The notes beneath the pieces are model-generated. The model searched no databases. It had not been told where the DNA came from and saw nothing but the letters and a program-made list of their open reading frames with translations. Shown here piece by piece: positions 6,973 through 11,982 of a stretch of 12,139 bases of DNA. Within the stretch, counting starts at the first letter, position 1; the number at the start of each line of letters is the position of its first letter. The stretch is from Candidatus Falkowiibacteriota bacterium. GTDB lineage: Bacteria; Patescibacteriota; Patescibacteriia; Patescibacteriales; UBA12075. The position numbers and the translations under genes are program-made. Location of the stretch: assembly GCA_030600505.1 (NCBI GenBank), contig JAUVLY010000012.1, positions 1 to 12,139 on the forward strand. Reading direction: 5' to 3'.

Positions 6973-7518
6973 TTATTCACCCTTAACCGCGGCCTTACCT
7001 TCTTTACGGCGGATTATTTCGTCAATATATTTAATTCCTTTACCTTTATAGGGCTCGGGCTTTCTTACCTTTCTTATTTGCGCGGCTGTTTCACCGACCA
7101 ATTGCTTATCAATGCCACTGATAGTAATTACATTGCCTTCCACCTGGGCTTTAATACCTTCGGGCAAAGGGAACTCAACCGGATGGGAATAACCGACATT
7201 CAAAGTTATTTTCTGACCCGCCAAGGCAACCCGGTAACCAACTCCGATAACCTCTAATTTTTTTTCATAGCCTTCGTTTACGCCTACGACCATGTTATTT
7301 ATTAGGCTGCGATACAGGCCCCAAAAAGCGCGTTCTTTTTTTATCTCCGGATGCGCTACGCTTACACTTATCACTTTATCTTTTATCTCAACTTTAACTG
7401 CGTCATGCAACGCCTGCTTAAGCTCGCCCTTTTTACCCTTAACCACGATAAAATCATCCTGAATTTTAGCTTCAGTCCCAACTGGTAATTCAATTGGCAA
7501 TTTCCCTAATCTAGACAT
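6973..7518 (-). CDS. rplF: 50S ribosomal protein L6
   Basis: 181 aa, the usual length for uL6, which sits near the GTPase-associated centre beside the sarcin-ricin loop. The start MSRLGKLPIELPVGTEAKI is the standard family N-terminus. Two tandem alpha/beta repeats follow. The second ends with the RNA-binding signature RKPEPYKGKGIKYIDEIIRR (~152-171), which is well kept. The C-terminal tail is basic. The gene is preceded by a 95-nt spacer dominated by a long inverted repeat and lacks a Shine-Dalgarno sequence. Confidence 0.97.
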   Translation of the reverse strand: MSRLGKLPIELPVGTEAKIQDDFIVVKGKKGELKQALHDAVKVEIKDKVISVSVAHPEIKKERAFWGLYRSLINNMVVGVNEGYEKKLEVIGVGYRVALAGQKITLNVGYSHPVEFPLPEGIKAQVEGNVITISGIDKQLVGETAAQIRKVRKPEPYKGKGIKYIDEIIRRKEGKAAVKGE

Positions 7519-7528
7519 AATTGTTGCT

Positions 7529-7606
7529 AATTACAAATCATTACAAATTTACGAATCCTAATAAAACTTTTTATAAATATTTGTAAATTTGTACTGATTC
7601 GTAATT
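7529..7606. repeat. 27-bp imperfect inverted repeat in the rplF/rpsH spacer
   Basis: The arm at 7530-7556 (ATTACAAATCATTACAAATT...) is the reverse complement of the arm at 7579-7605 at 24 of 27 positions, with a 22-nt loop. The arms contain the same TTACGAAT / ATTCGTAA octamers as the repeat at 173-198. The transcript here could fold into a long A/U-rich hairpin. There is no T tract on the minus strand, so it is not a normal terminator. Confidence 0.75.
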
Positions 7607-7613
7607 CGTAACA

Positions 7614-8027
7614 TTAATAAACTTCACAGATTATTTCACCCCCTATTCCCTTTTTCCTAGCTTCTTTGTTGGTCATTAGGCCGTTTGGCGTAGAAATAAT
7701 CGCCATTCCTAAATTATTAAGGACTCGGGGCAAAGCATCTTTCTTGGAATATATTCTAAGGCCCGGACGGCTAATTCTCTTAACAGAGCTTATGTAAGGA
7801 CGGCCGCTCTTCTTATATTTTAAAACCAATTTTAACTCATCAAAAGCCGAGCTGGCATTCTTCTTGCCACTCCCTGCAAGCACTTCTGTATCCAAAATCC
7901 AGCCTTCTCTTTTTAAGATCTTGGCAATTTCAAATTTAATCTTACTCATTGGCAAAACCACTTCCGGCTTTTTTACTGCCGAAGCATTCCTAATCCGTGT
8001 TAACATGTCAGCAATTGGATCTGTCAT
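7614..8027 (-). CDS. rpsH: 30S ribosomal protein S8
   Basis: 137 aa, slightly longer than the ~130 of E. coli. uS8 binds helix 21 of 16S rRNA, and in E. coli it represses the spc operon by binding a similar structure in mRNA. The start MTDPIADMLTRIRNA is diagnostic. Further marks are PMSKIKFEIAKILKREGWI (~26-44), the RISRPGLRIY segment (~84-93) and the rRNA-contact motif STPNGLMTNKEARKKGIGGE (~112-131). A small insertion around GSGKKNASSAF (~52-62) explains the extra length. Whether autogenous control exists here cannot be seen from the sequence. Confidence 0.97.
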   Translation of the reverse strand: MTDPIADMLTRIRNASAVKKPEVVLPMSKIKFEIAKILKREGWILDTEVLAGSGKKNASSAFDELKLVLKYKKSGRPYISSVKRISRPGLRIYSKKDALPRVLNNLGMAIISTPNGLMTNKEARKKGIGGEIICEVY

Positions 8028-8065
8028 AATATTATTTTATGTTTACTAATACTTTAATGTTATAA

Positions 8066-8108
8066 TTTATATTCGTATGTGCCGCATTCGTAGCGCGGCT
8101 TTTTGCGG
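8066..8108. repeat. Dispersed hairpin element, copy B
   Basis: In the rpsN/rpsH spacer, ATTCGTATGTGCCGC is followed by ATTCGTAGC, GCGGC and TTTTTGCG. GCCGC (8081-8085) pairs with GCGGC (8095-8099). It shares flank, stem design and T-rich end with copy C and the ATTCGTAG loop with copies A and D. Confidence 0.65.
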
Positions 8109-8120
8109 TAACAAAAATAA

Positions 8121-8306
8121 CTACCACGAAGATCGGGTAACTCCAGGCAAATCCCCGTTCTCAGCCAGCTCCCGAAAACAGATACGGCACAAATCAAAGT
8201 CTCTCATATAGCCGCGATTGCGGCCACAGCGCCAACAGCGCCGAATGGTCCGGGTGGAATACTTGGGGGTTCTTTTTGCCTTGGCAATTAATGCTTTTCT
8301 CGCCAT
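8121..8306 (-). CDS. rpsN: 30S ribosomal protein S14, zinc-binding type
   Basis: A 61-residue uS14 of the short type Z. Cys24, Cys27, Cys40 and Cys43 (CWRC and CRIC) form the zinc site. The C-terminus PGVTRSSW and the start MARKALIAKAKRTPKYSTR are standard. uS14 assembles into the head of the small subunit. The longer zinc-free form of proteobacteria is not what is found here. The stop codon is TAG. The preceding spacer holds TTAGTTG repeats and no Shine-Dalgarno sequence. Confidence 0.97.
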   Translation of the reverse strand: MARKALIAKAKRTPKYSTRTIRRCWRCGRNRGYMRDFDLCRICFRELAENGDLPGVTRSSW

Positions 8307-8311
8307 ATTTG

Positions 8312-8348
8312 TTAGTTGATTGGTTAATTAGTTGCTTAGTTACTTAGG
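8312..8348. repeat. TTAGTTG degenerate short repeat
   Basis: The rplE/rpsN spacer is made of TTAGTTG (8312-8318, 8328-8334) and close variants (TTAGTTA at 8336-8342, TTAGG at 8344-8348), a loose tandem array of 7-9 bp. Confidence 0.55.
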
Positions 8349-8359
8349 AAAACTAATCC

Positions 8360-8896
8360 CTATTTCTTAAATGGAAAACCCATAAGCTTAAATAAAGCCA
8401 GGCCTTCTTCTTTGGTTTTGGCGGTAGTCGCTAAACATACTTCCAGGCCAAATACGTTTTCTACTTCATCCGCCATGATCTCCGGAAAGGCCAAATGCTC
8501 CTTAAAGCCAACTGTCATATTACCATTACGGTCAACGCCCTTTTCCGAAATGCCGCGAAAGTCGCGGACCCGCGGGAAAGATACATTTATTAGCTTGTCA
8601 ACAAAATCATACATTCGCTTTCCTCTAATAGTTACGGCCGCGCCGATAGTCATGCCTTCGCGTATTTTAAAAGATGAAATAGATTTTTTTGCTTTTGTCA
8701 GAATCGGCTGTTGGCCGCTGATGCGCTTCAATCCGTTCGCTACTGCTTCAATATATTGCTTTTCCTTACTGTGCCTGCCAAAGCCAACATTAATAACCAC
8801 CTTAGTAAGCTTGGGTGCTTCCAGGTCATTTTTATATCCAAACTGCTTTCGTAGTTCCGGAACTATATGTTTTTTGTATTGTTCTTGTAATTTCAT
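8360..8896 (-). CDS. rplE: 50S ribosomal protein L5
   Basis: 178 aa, equal to the family norm. uL5 binds 5S rRNA and contacts the P-site tRNA in the central protuberance. Visible marks: PKLTKVVINVGFGRHSKEK (~29-47), the ISGQQPILTKAKKSISSFKIRE segment (residues ~59-80, family-typical), GAAVTIRGKRMYDFVDKLI (~85-103), PRVRDFRGI (~108-116) and the C-terminal KTKEEGLALFKLMGFPF. All parts are intact. The stop codon is TAG. No Shine-Dalgarno sequence is seen; the spacer upstream carries an inverted repeat instead. Confidence 0.97.
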   Translation of the reverse strand: MKLQEQYKKHIVPELRKQFGYKNDLEAPKLTKVVINVGFGRHSKEKQYIEAVANGLKRISGQQPILTKAKKSISSFKIREGMTIGAAVTIRGKRMYDFVDKLINVSFPRVRDFRGISEKGVDRNGNMTVGFKEHLAFPEIMADEVENVFGLEVCLATTAKTKEEGLALFKLMGFPFKK

Positions 8897-8902
8897 AATA
8901 AC

Positions 8903-8969
8903 TTAGCTTTTAGGTTTTAGCTGATAGGTTTTAGGCAATAGCTTTATAGACGTTAATCCTAAAAGCTAA
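8903..8969. repeat. TTAGCTTTTAGG inverted and direct repeats
   Basis: TTAGCTTTTAGG (8903-8914) is repeated in perfect inverted form at 8958-8969. Between and beside the arms are direct variants such as TTAGGTTTTAG, ATAGGTTTTAGG and AGCTAAC (twice). It fills most of the rplX/rplE spacer. Confidence 0.65.
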
Positions 8970-8979
8970 CAGCTAACAG

Positions 8980-9306
8980 CTATTCTATAGTTTGTTTACA
9001 TTTTTTACAGACCCGATATTTTTTCTTTTTACCGGTCTTTTCCGATTTTACGGTTTTGTACCCGACCCGGCTCGGCTTAGAGCATTTGGGGCAAATCAAA
9101 ACTAAATTTGATATTGCCATTGGCGCCGGAAATTCAATTCGTTGGCCTTTTTCACCTTGCTTCCTTGGCCGCATATGTTTTATCAGCAAATTCAACCCTT
9201 CAACACTAACCTTTCTACGGCTAGGAAAAATCTGCAACACCTTCCCGGTCTTACCCTTATCCTTGCCTGCTAATATTTTTACCTTGTCACCTTTCTTTAT
9301 AGTCAT
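8980..9306 (-). CDS. rplX: 50S ribosomal protein L24, zinc-ribbon form
   Basis: uL24 is an early assembly protein at the exit-tunnel side of the large subunit. I place the start at 9306: MTIKKGDKVKILAGKDKGKT is the family N-terminus with the KOW motif, giving 108 aa. An in-frame ATG at 9345 would add 13 residues (MSYELRVTSYEKR) that are only a translation of the AACTCGTAACGCG repeat, so it is unlikely to be used. The C-terminal part has ICPKC and VCKKC (Cys72/75 and Cys100/103), the four-cysteine form seen in many bacteria. The stop is TAG. The gene is separated from rplN by an extra gene, which is not usual. Confidence 0.95.
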   Translation of the reverse strand: MTIKKGDKVKILAGKDKGKTGKVLQIFPSRRKVSVEGLNLLIKHMRPRKQGEKGQRIEFPAPMAISNLVLICPKCSKPSRVGYKTVKSEKTGKKKKYRVCKKCKQTIE

Positions 9307-9312
9307 TCTTTT

Positions 9313-9348
9313 CTCGTAACTCGTAACGCGTAACTCATAGCTCACAAC
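9313..9348 (+). repeat. 36-bp inverted repeat, left arm
   Basis: Starts CTCGTAACTCGTAACGCG. By eye it matches the reverse complement of 9701-9736 at 31 of 36 positions. It is built from a degenerate 8-bp unit (AACTCGTA). It ends inside the optional N-terminal extension of rplX, and together with the other arm it encloses the 71-codon gene. Confidence 0.75.
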
Positions 9349-9384
9349 GCGTAACTATTCTATTTTTAATATTTTATTATTTTA

Positions 9385-9390
9385 ATTATA
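9385..9390 (-). promoter_or_regulatory. Possible -10 element upstream of rplX
   Basis: TATAAT on the minus strand, about 79 nt before the rplX ATG. No good -35 is found 16-18 bp upstream, and the region is very A/T rich, so chance is a real possibility. If real, it would restart transcription after the extra gene. Confidence 0.3.
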
Positions 9391-9394
9391 GTTT

Positions 9395-9417
9395 GGGGCA
9401 TTTTATAGTCTTGCCCC
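9395..9417. other. Hairpin after the 71-codon gene
   Basis: GGGGCA (9395-9400) pairs with TGCCCC (9412-9417) with an 11-nt loop, about 19 nt past the stop of the 71-codon gene. No T tract follows on either strand, so it is not a standard terminator. It could stabilise or process the mRNA between the extra gene and rplX. Confidence 0.5.
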
Positions 9418-9435
9418 TGACTTTATTGATAAACT

Positions 9436-9651
9436 CTACTTTACTGCTGTAATATCTGTCGGTGTAACCCGAACCATTATTCCAATAAATTCCACAGCTT
9501 CTCCGAGTTGTTTAACATCAGGAAATTGAAAATCGATATATTCCTTTTCGGCGGTTATTACAGATATTGTCATTGATAACTTACTAAATGACACCACTCT
9601 TCCTTCTTGGGGTGAAAAATTCTCTTCCTTTATAACTTTAACAATGTTCAT
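9436..9651 (-). CDS. Unrecognised 71-aa protein inserted between rplN and rplX
   Basis: A small acidic-to-neutral protein beginning MNIVKVIKEENFSPQEGRVV. It has alternating hydrophobic strands (EGRVVSFS, MTISVITAEKEYIDF, AVEFIGIMVRV) and looks like a small beta-barrel, but I do not recognise the family. It has no cysteines, no membrane segment and no signal peptide, and it lacks the Lys/Arg richness of its ribosomal neighbours. AAAAGGAGG (9666-9658) ends 6 nt before the ATG. This is a full Shine-Dalgarno sequence and the best in the window, so translation is likely. The gene interrupts the normally unbroken rplN-rplX pair and lies inside a 36-bp inverted repeat (9313-9348 and 9701-9736). Stop is TAG. 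It could be a lineage-specific ribosome-associated or regulatory protein, or simply a passenger. Confidence 0.75.
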   Translation of the reverse strand: MNIVKVIKEENFSPQEGRVVSFSKLSMTISVITAEKEYIDFQFPDVKQLGEAVEFIGIMVRVTPTDITAVK

Positions 9652-9657
9652 CTGATG

Positions 9658-9666
9658 CCTCCTTTT
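9658..9666 (-). promoter_or_regulatory. Strong Shine-Dalgarno site of the 71-aa gene
   Basis: The minus strand reads AAAAGGAGG followed by CATCAG and ATG. It decides the start at 9651. No other start in this window has an AGGAGG. Confidence 0.8.
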
Positions 9667-9700
9667 GTTTAACGTTCAATTCCATATCCCACAACATTAT

Positions 9701-9736
9701 GTTATGAGTTATGAGTTGTGCGTTACGAGTTATGAG
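9701..9736 (-). repeat. 36-bp inverted repeat, right arm
   Basis: Plus strand GTTATGAGTTATGAGTTGTG and on to 9736. It matches the inverted copy at 9313-9348 at 31 of 36 positions. It begins two bases from the rplN stop codon and lies upstream of the 71-codon gene. Confidence 0.75.
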
Positions 9737-9738
9737 AT

Positions 9739-10110
9739 TTAAAGAACTTCCGGGGCCAAGCTAGCGATCTTGAAAAATCCTTTGCGGCGTACTTCCCTGG
9801 CAATCGGGCCGAAAACACGGGTGGCCCGTGGTTCTTTCTTTTCTTTGTCCAAAACAACACAAGCATTATCATCAAAGCGGAGATAAGTACCATCCTTACG
9901 GCGAATCTCTTTCTTACTTCTGACCAAAATACAGTGTATAACATCACCTTTCTTAATTGCGGTATGCGGAGTCGCCTCTCTTACACTGGCAGTAAATATT
10001 TCACCAATATGGCAATAGCGTTTTCTGTAACCACCCAAAACCCTAATGCACTTTACTCGACGTGCACCGGAATTGTCAGCTACTTTTAATTTTGATTCTA
10101 CTTGTATCAT
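9739..10110 (-). CDS. rplN: 50S ribosomal protein L14
   Basis: 123 aa, the family norm. uL14 contacts 16S rRNA at an intersubunit bridge and is the docking site of silencing factor RsfS. The start MIQVESKLKVADNSGARRV is canonical. Further signatures are the RVLGGYRKRYCHIGEI segment (~23-38), the GDVIHCILVRSKKEIRRKDG stretch (~55-74), LRFDDNACVVLD (~77-88) and the C-terminal RVFGPIAREVR...KIASLAPEVL. Nothing is missing. The next gene is not rplX but the inserted 71-codon gene, 87 nt away. The 120-nt leader upstream holds a small inverted repeat and a degenerate short repeat. Confidence 0.98.
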   Translation of the reverse strand: MIQVESKLKVADNSGARRVKCIRVLGGYRKRYCHIGEIFTASVREATPHTAIKKGDVIHCILVRSKKEIRRKDGTYLRFDDNACVVLDKEKKEPRATRVFGPIAREVRRKGFFKIASLAPEVL

Positions 10111-10120
10111 TTTTATTTAA

Positions 10121-10137
10121 AATATCTAAGTGATATT
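10121..10137. repeat. AATATC/GATATT inverted repeat in the rplN leader
   Basis: AATATC (10121-10126) and GATATT (10132-10137) are perfect inverted arms separated by TAAGT, just upstream of the rplN ATG. It could be a weak hairpin or a dyad binding site. In such A/T-rich DNA, chance is also likely. Confidence 0.3.
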
Positions 10138-10187
10138 AAATCTTTAAATTACTTTATACTATTTTTGCGTACTATTAATCATTTTAC

Positions 10188-10222
10188 CGCGGAATTAACG
10201 CAGATTACTACGCGGATTTTAC
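10188..10222. repeat. CGCGGATT degenerate short repeat
   Basis: CCGCGGAATTAA, CGCAGATTAC and CGCGGATTTTAC follow one another with a period of about 11-12 bp in the rpsQ/rplN spacer. The pattern is similar to the inverted form of the ATCCGT repeat after secY. Confidence 0.5.
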
Positions 10223-10230
10223 GCTGAAAA

Positions 10231-10503
10231 TTATTTATACATCACGCGCCAGCGTTTATCTTTGCTTAGCGGTCGGCATTCGATAAAATTTACTTTATCG
10301 CCTTCTTTGTATTGATTCTTTTCATCATGAACCTTGTATTTCTTGCTTACTGTATATCGTTTTAAATATTTCGGATGCTGTCTTACTCTGTCAACCTTAA
10401 CAACAATGGTTTTATCCATCTTATCACTAACCACAACTCCGTTAAATTTCTTCTTAATAACGGTTGACTTTGTATCTTGCTTATTTTCTTTTTTATCTTC
10501 CAT
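10231..10503 (-). CDS. rpsQ: 30S ribosomal protein S17
   Basis: 90 aa, a little longer than the ~84 of E. coli because of a charged N-terminal tail (MEDKKENKQDTKSTVIKK). uS17 is an OB-fold primary binder of 16S rRNA 5' domain. The core is typical: FNGVVVSDKMDKTIVVKVDR (~20-39), then RQHPKYLKRYTVSKKYKVHDE (residues ~41-61, quoted partly from family pattern), and GDKVNFIECRPLSKDKRWRV (~68-87). The gene starts 24 nt after the rpmC stop and lacks a Shine-Dalgarno sequence. Confidence 0.97.
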   Translation of the reverse strand: MEDKKENKQDTKSTVIKKKFNGVVVSDKMDKTIVVKVDRVRQHPKYLKRYTVSKKYKVHDEKNQYKEGDKVNFIECRPLSKDKRWRVMYK

Positions 10504-10527
10504 ATATTTAAGCTAATTTTTAATTTC

Positions 10528-10785
10528 TTATTTCTTTGCCTGCTCTGAACTTGTTGAAATATCTGTTTTCTGTTTTCTGTTTTCTGTTTTCTCACTTTCT
10601 ATTTTCTCACTATTCAACAAAGTAAGGCAGCGTGAAATAGTCTGCTTGATCTTCCGGATCTGCCGCACATCTTTTAATTGTTTGTTGGCATCCTTAAACC
10701 TAAGATCCCGAAGCTTGTCTCTTTGCTCCCTAAGAATCCTATGTAAATCACTTATCTTTTTCTTTTTTAACTCTTTCAATTCCAT
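10528..10785 (-). CDS. rpmC: 50S ribosomal protein L29 with repeat-encoded tail
   Basis: uL29 is a two-helix protein at the tunnel exit, part of the docking area for nascent-chain factors. The core (1 to ~63) is normal: MELKELKKKKISDLHRILRE, LRDLRF (~25-30), then DVRQIRKIKQTISRCLTLLN (~39-58). The usual length is 60-70 aa; this one has 85. The excess is coded by repeats: residues 66-75 (KTENRKQKTD) are four AAACAGA units, and residues ~76-83 (ISTSSEQA) match another dispersed repeat. The tail therefore looks like repeat DNA that invaded the 3' end and displaced the stop codon. Whether the tail disturbs the ribosome surface is unknown. Confidence 0.95.
   Translation of the reverse strand: MELKELKKKKISDLHRILREQRDKLRDLRFKDANKQLKDVRQIRKIKQTISRCLTLLNSEKIESEKTENRKQKTDISTSSEQAKK
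10538..10559. repeat. CTGAACTTGTTGAA repeat in the rpmC 3' end
   Basis: GCCTGCTCTGAACTTGTTGA resembles the widespread intergenic motif CCTGAGCTTGTCGAAGG, with several differences. It encodes ISTSSEQA at the end of L29. Confidence 0.45.
10562..10589. repeat. TCTGTTT 7-bp tandem repeat
   Basis: Four perfect TCTGTTT units, followed by degenerate TTTCTATTTTCTCAC. It is the same 7-mer as at 3869-3903 in inverted orientation. Here it lies inside the rpmC frame and encodes KTENRKQKTD. Confidence 0.85.
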
Positions 10786-10799
10786 CTTTTTAAAATTAT

Positions 10800-10844
10800 T
10801 ATTCGTATGTGCCCTATTCGTAGTGGGGTTTTCGCGAAGCGAAA
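10800..10844. repeat. Dispersed hairpin element, copy A
   Basis: In the rplP/rpmC spacer, ATTCGTATGTGCCC is followed by ATTCGTAG, GGGG and TTTTCGCG. A second small hairpin TTCGC GAA GCGAA lies at 10831-10843. Flank and order match copies B and C; the stem is weaker. Confidence 0.6.
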
Positions 10845-10849
10845 TAACG

Positions 10850-11254
10850 TTATTTTTTGACGAATCTACATTTAAGCGGCAATTTATAAGCAGCCTTTTC
10901 CAAAGCCTCTTTAGCCATTGATTCTTCTATACCGTCCATTTCAAACATTACCATACCCGGCTTAACTACGACCACATAGTGATCAACCGCGCCCTTGCCT
11001 TTACCCATCGGGATTTCACCGCCCTTTTTGGTTACCGGTTTATCCGGGAATATCCGAATCCACAATTTACCGCCCCGCTTGGTATACCTGGTTATGACAC
11101 GCCGGGCCGCCTCTATCTGCCGGCTGCTAACCCAATGGCTGCCTTGCGACTTTAAACCGTAACTGCCAAAACTAATAGTAGTAAGCCTAGTGGCTTTACC
11201 ACCCCGCTTGCCTTTGTGTGATTTGCGGTATTTAGTTTTCTTTGGCATCAACAT
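10850..11254 (-). CDS. rplP: 50S ribosomal protein L16
   Basis: 134 aa, the family norm. uL16 lies between the A-site tRNA elbow and 5S rRNA and is needed for late 50S maturation. The start MLMPKKTKYRKSHKGKRGG is standard; the ATG two codons on (MPKKTKY) is possible but less usual. Other signatures are FGSYGLKSQGSHWVSSRQIE (~29-48), ARRVITRYTKRGGKLWIRIF (~50-69), the P-site-facing loop GGEIPMGKGKGAVDHYV (~78-94) and the closing KLPLKCRFVKK. The gene follows rpsC by 21 nt. Confidence 0.98.
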   Translation of the reverse strand: MLMPKKTKYRKSHKGKRGGKATRLTTISFGSYGLKSQGSHWVSSRQIEAARRVITRYTKRGGKLWIRIFPDKPVTKKGGEIPMGKGKGAVDHYVVVVKPGMVMFEMDGIEESMAKEALEKAAYKLPLKCRFVKK

Positions 11255-11275
11255 ATCTTAATATATCTGAAATGT

Positions 11276-11977
11276 TTATTTACGTTTACGCCTGTCTGGC
11301 GTACCGATTACTTCTCCTTTTTTCTCTTTTTCCTTGGCAAACTTATCTCCCTTATAAATCCATACTTTAACTCCGATGGCGCCATAAGTGGTCCGGGCAA
11401 CTCCCCGGGCATAATTTATGTCGGCACGCAAAGTATGCAGAGGCACTTTGCCGGAAGATAAAGTTTCGGTTCGAGCTATTTCCACGCCATTTAAGCGTCC
11501 GGCCAGCTGGATCTTTACCCCCAAGGCTCCGGCCCGCTCAACCCGCGATAGGCCTTGCTTCATTACGCGCCGAAACGGCATCCGCTTCTCAATATCCATG
11601 ATCATGGCCTGGACAATAATCTGAGCGCTTAAATTGGGGCGGTCAACTTCATAAATATTTAAATTGATATCGCCTGGTTTATAATTCTTTAAAAATTTCG
11701 CGTGTATTTTCTTTTTCAAATCATCAACCCCGGTTCCACCCCGGCCGATAATAAGGCCCGGCTTGGCGGTATAAATACCAATACTGATCTTATCAACATG
11801 CCGTTCCACTTCCACCCGGTCGACTCCTGCTTCCCGCAATTTGTGCAAAATAAACCGTCTGGTTTTAATGTCTTGCTCAACTTTGCGCGCGTAAGCCTTG
11901 CCCTCATCAAACCATTTTGACGGCCATTTCTTGGTCACAGAAATTCGAAATATTTTTGGATTAATTTTCTTTCCCAT
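11276..11977 (-). CDS. rpsC: 30S ribosomal protein S3
   Basis: 233 aa, the same as E. coli. uS3 lines the mRNA entry tunnel and has helicase-related function. The start MGKKINPKIFRISVTKKWPS is typical. The KH type II domain has its GxxG loop in IIGRGG (76-81). The C-terminal domain shows KQGLSRVERAGALGVKIQLA (~140-159), GRLNGVEIARTE (~160-171), the VPLHTLRADINYARGVA segment (~177-193) and GAIGVKVWIYKG. Nothing is missing. The ATG is 5 nt after the stop of the upstream gene, so the pair is probably co-translated. Confidence 0.98.
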   Translation of the reverse strand: MGKKINPKIFRISVTKKWPSKWFDEGKAYARKVEQDIKTRRFILHKLREAGVDRVEVERHVDKISIGIYTAKPGLIIGRGGTGVDDLKKKIHAKFLKNYKPGDINLNIYEVDRPNLSAQIIVQAMIMDIEKRMPFRRVMKQGLSRVERAGALGVKIQLAGRLNGVEIARTETLSSGKVPLHTLRADINYARGVARTTYGAIGVKVWIYKGDKFAKEKEKKGEVIGTPDRRKRK

Positions 11978-11982
11978 ATATT

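Noticed and set aside
8412..8906. Plus-strand open frame of 164 codons over rplE
   Set aside because: Antisense shadow of a certain ribosomal gene; no family resemblance and no promoter seen.
9395..9417. Terminator for the 71-aa gene
   Set aside because: The stem is good but no T tract follows on the minus strand, so I list it only as a hairpin.
9313..9736. Insertion sequence
   Set aside because: The enclosed protein has 71 residues and no transposase features, and I see no target-site duplication, so I call it only a bracketed gene.
9723..9947. Minus-strand open frame of 74 codons overlapping rplN
   Set aside because: It is an alternative frame within rplN and has no ribosome binding site.
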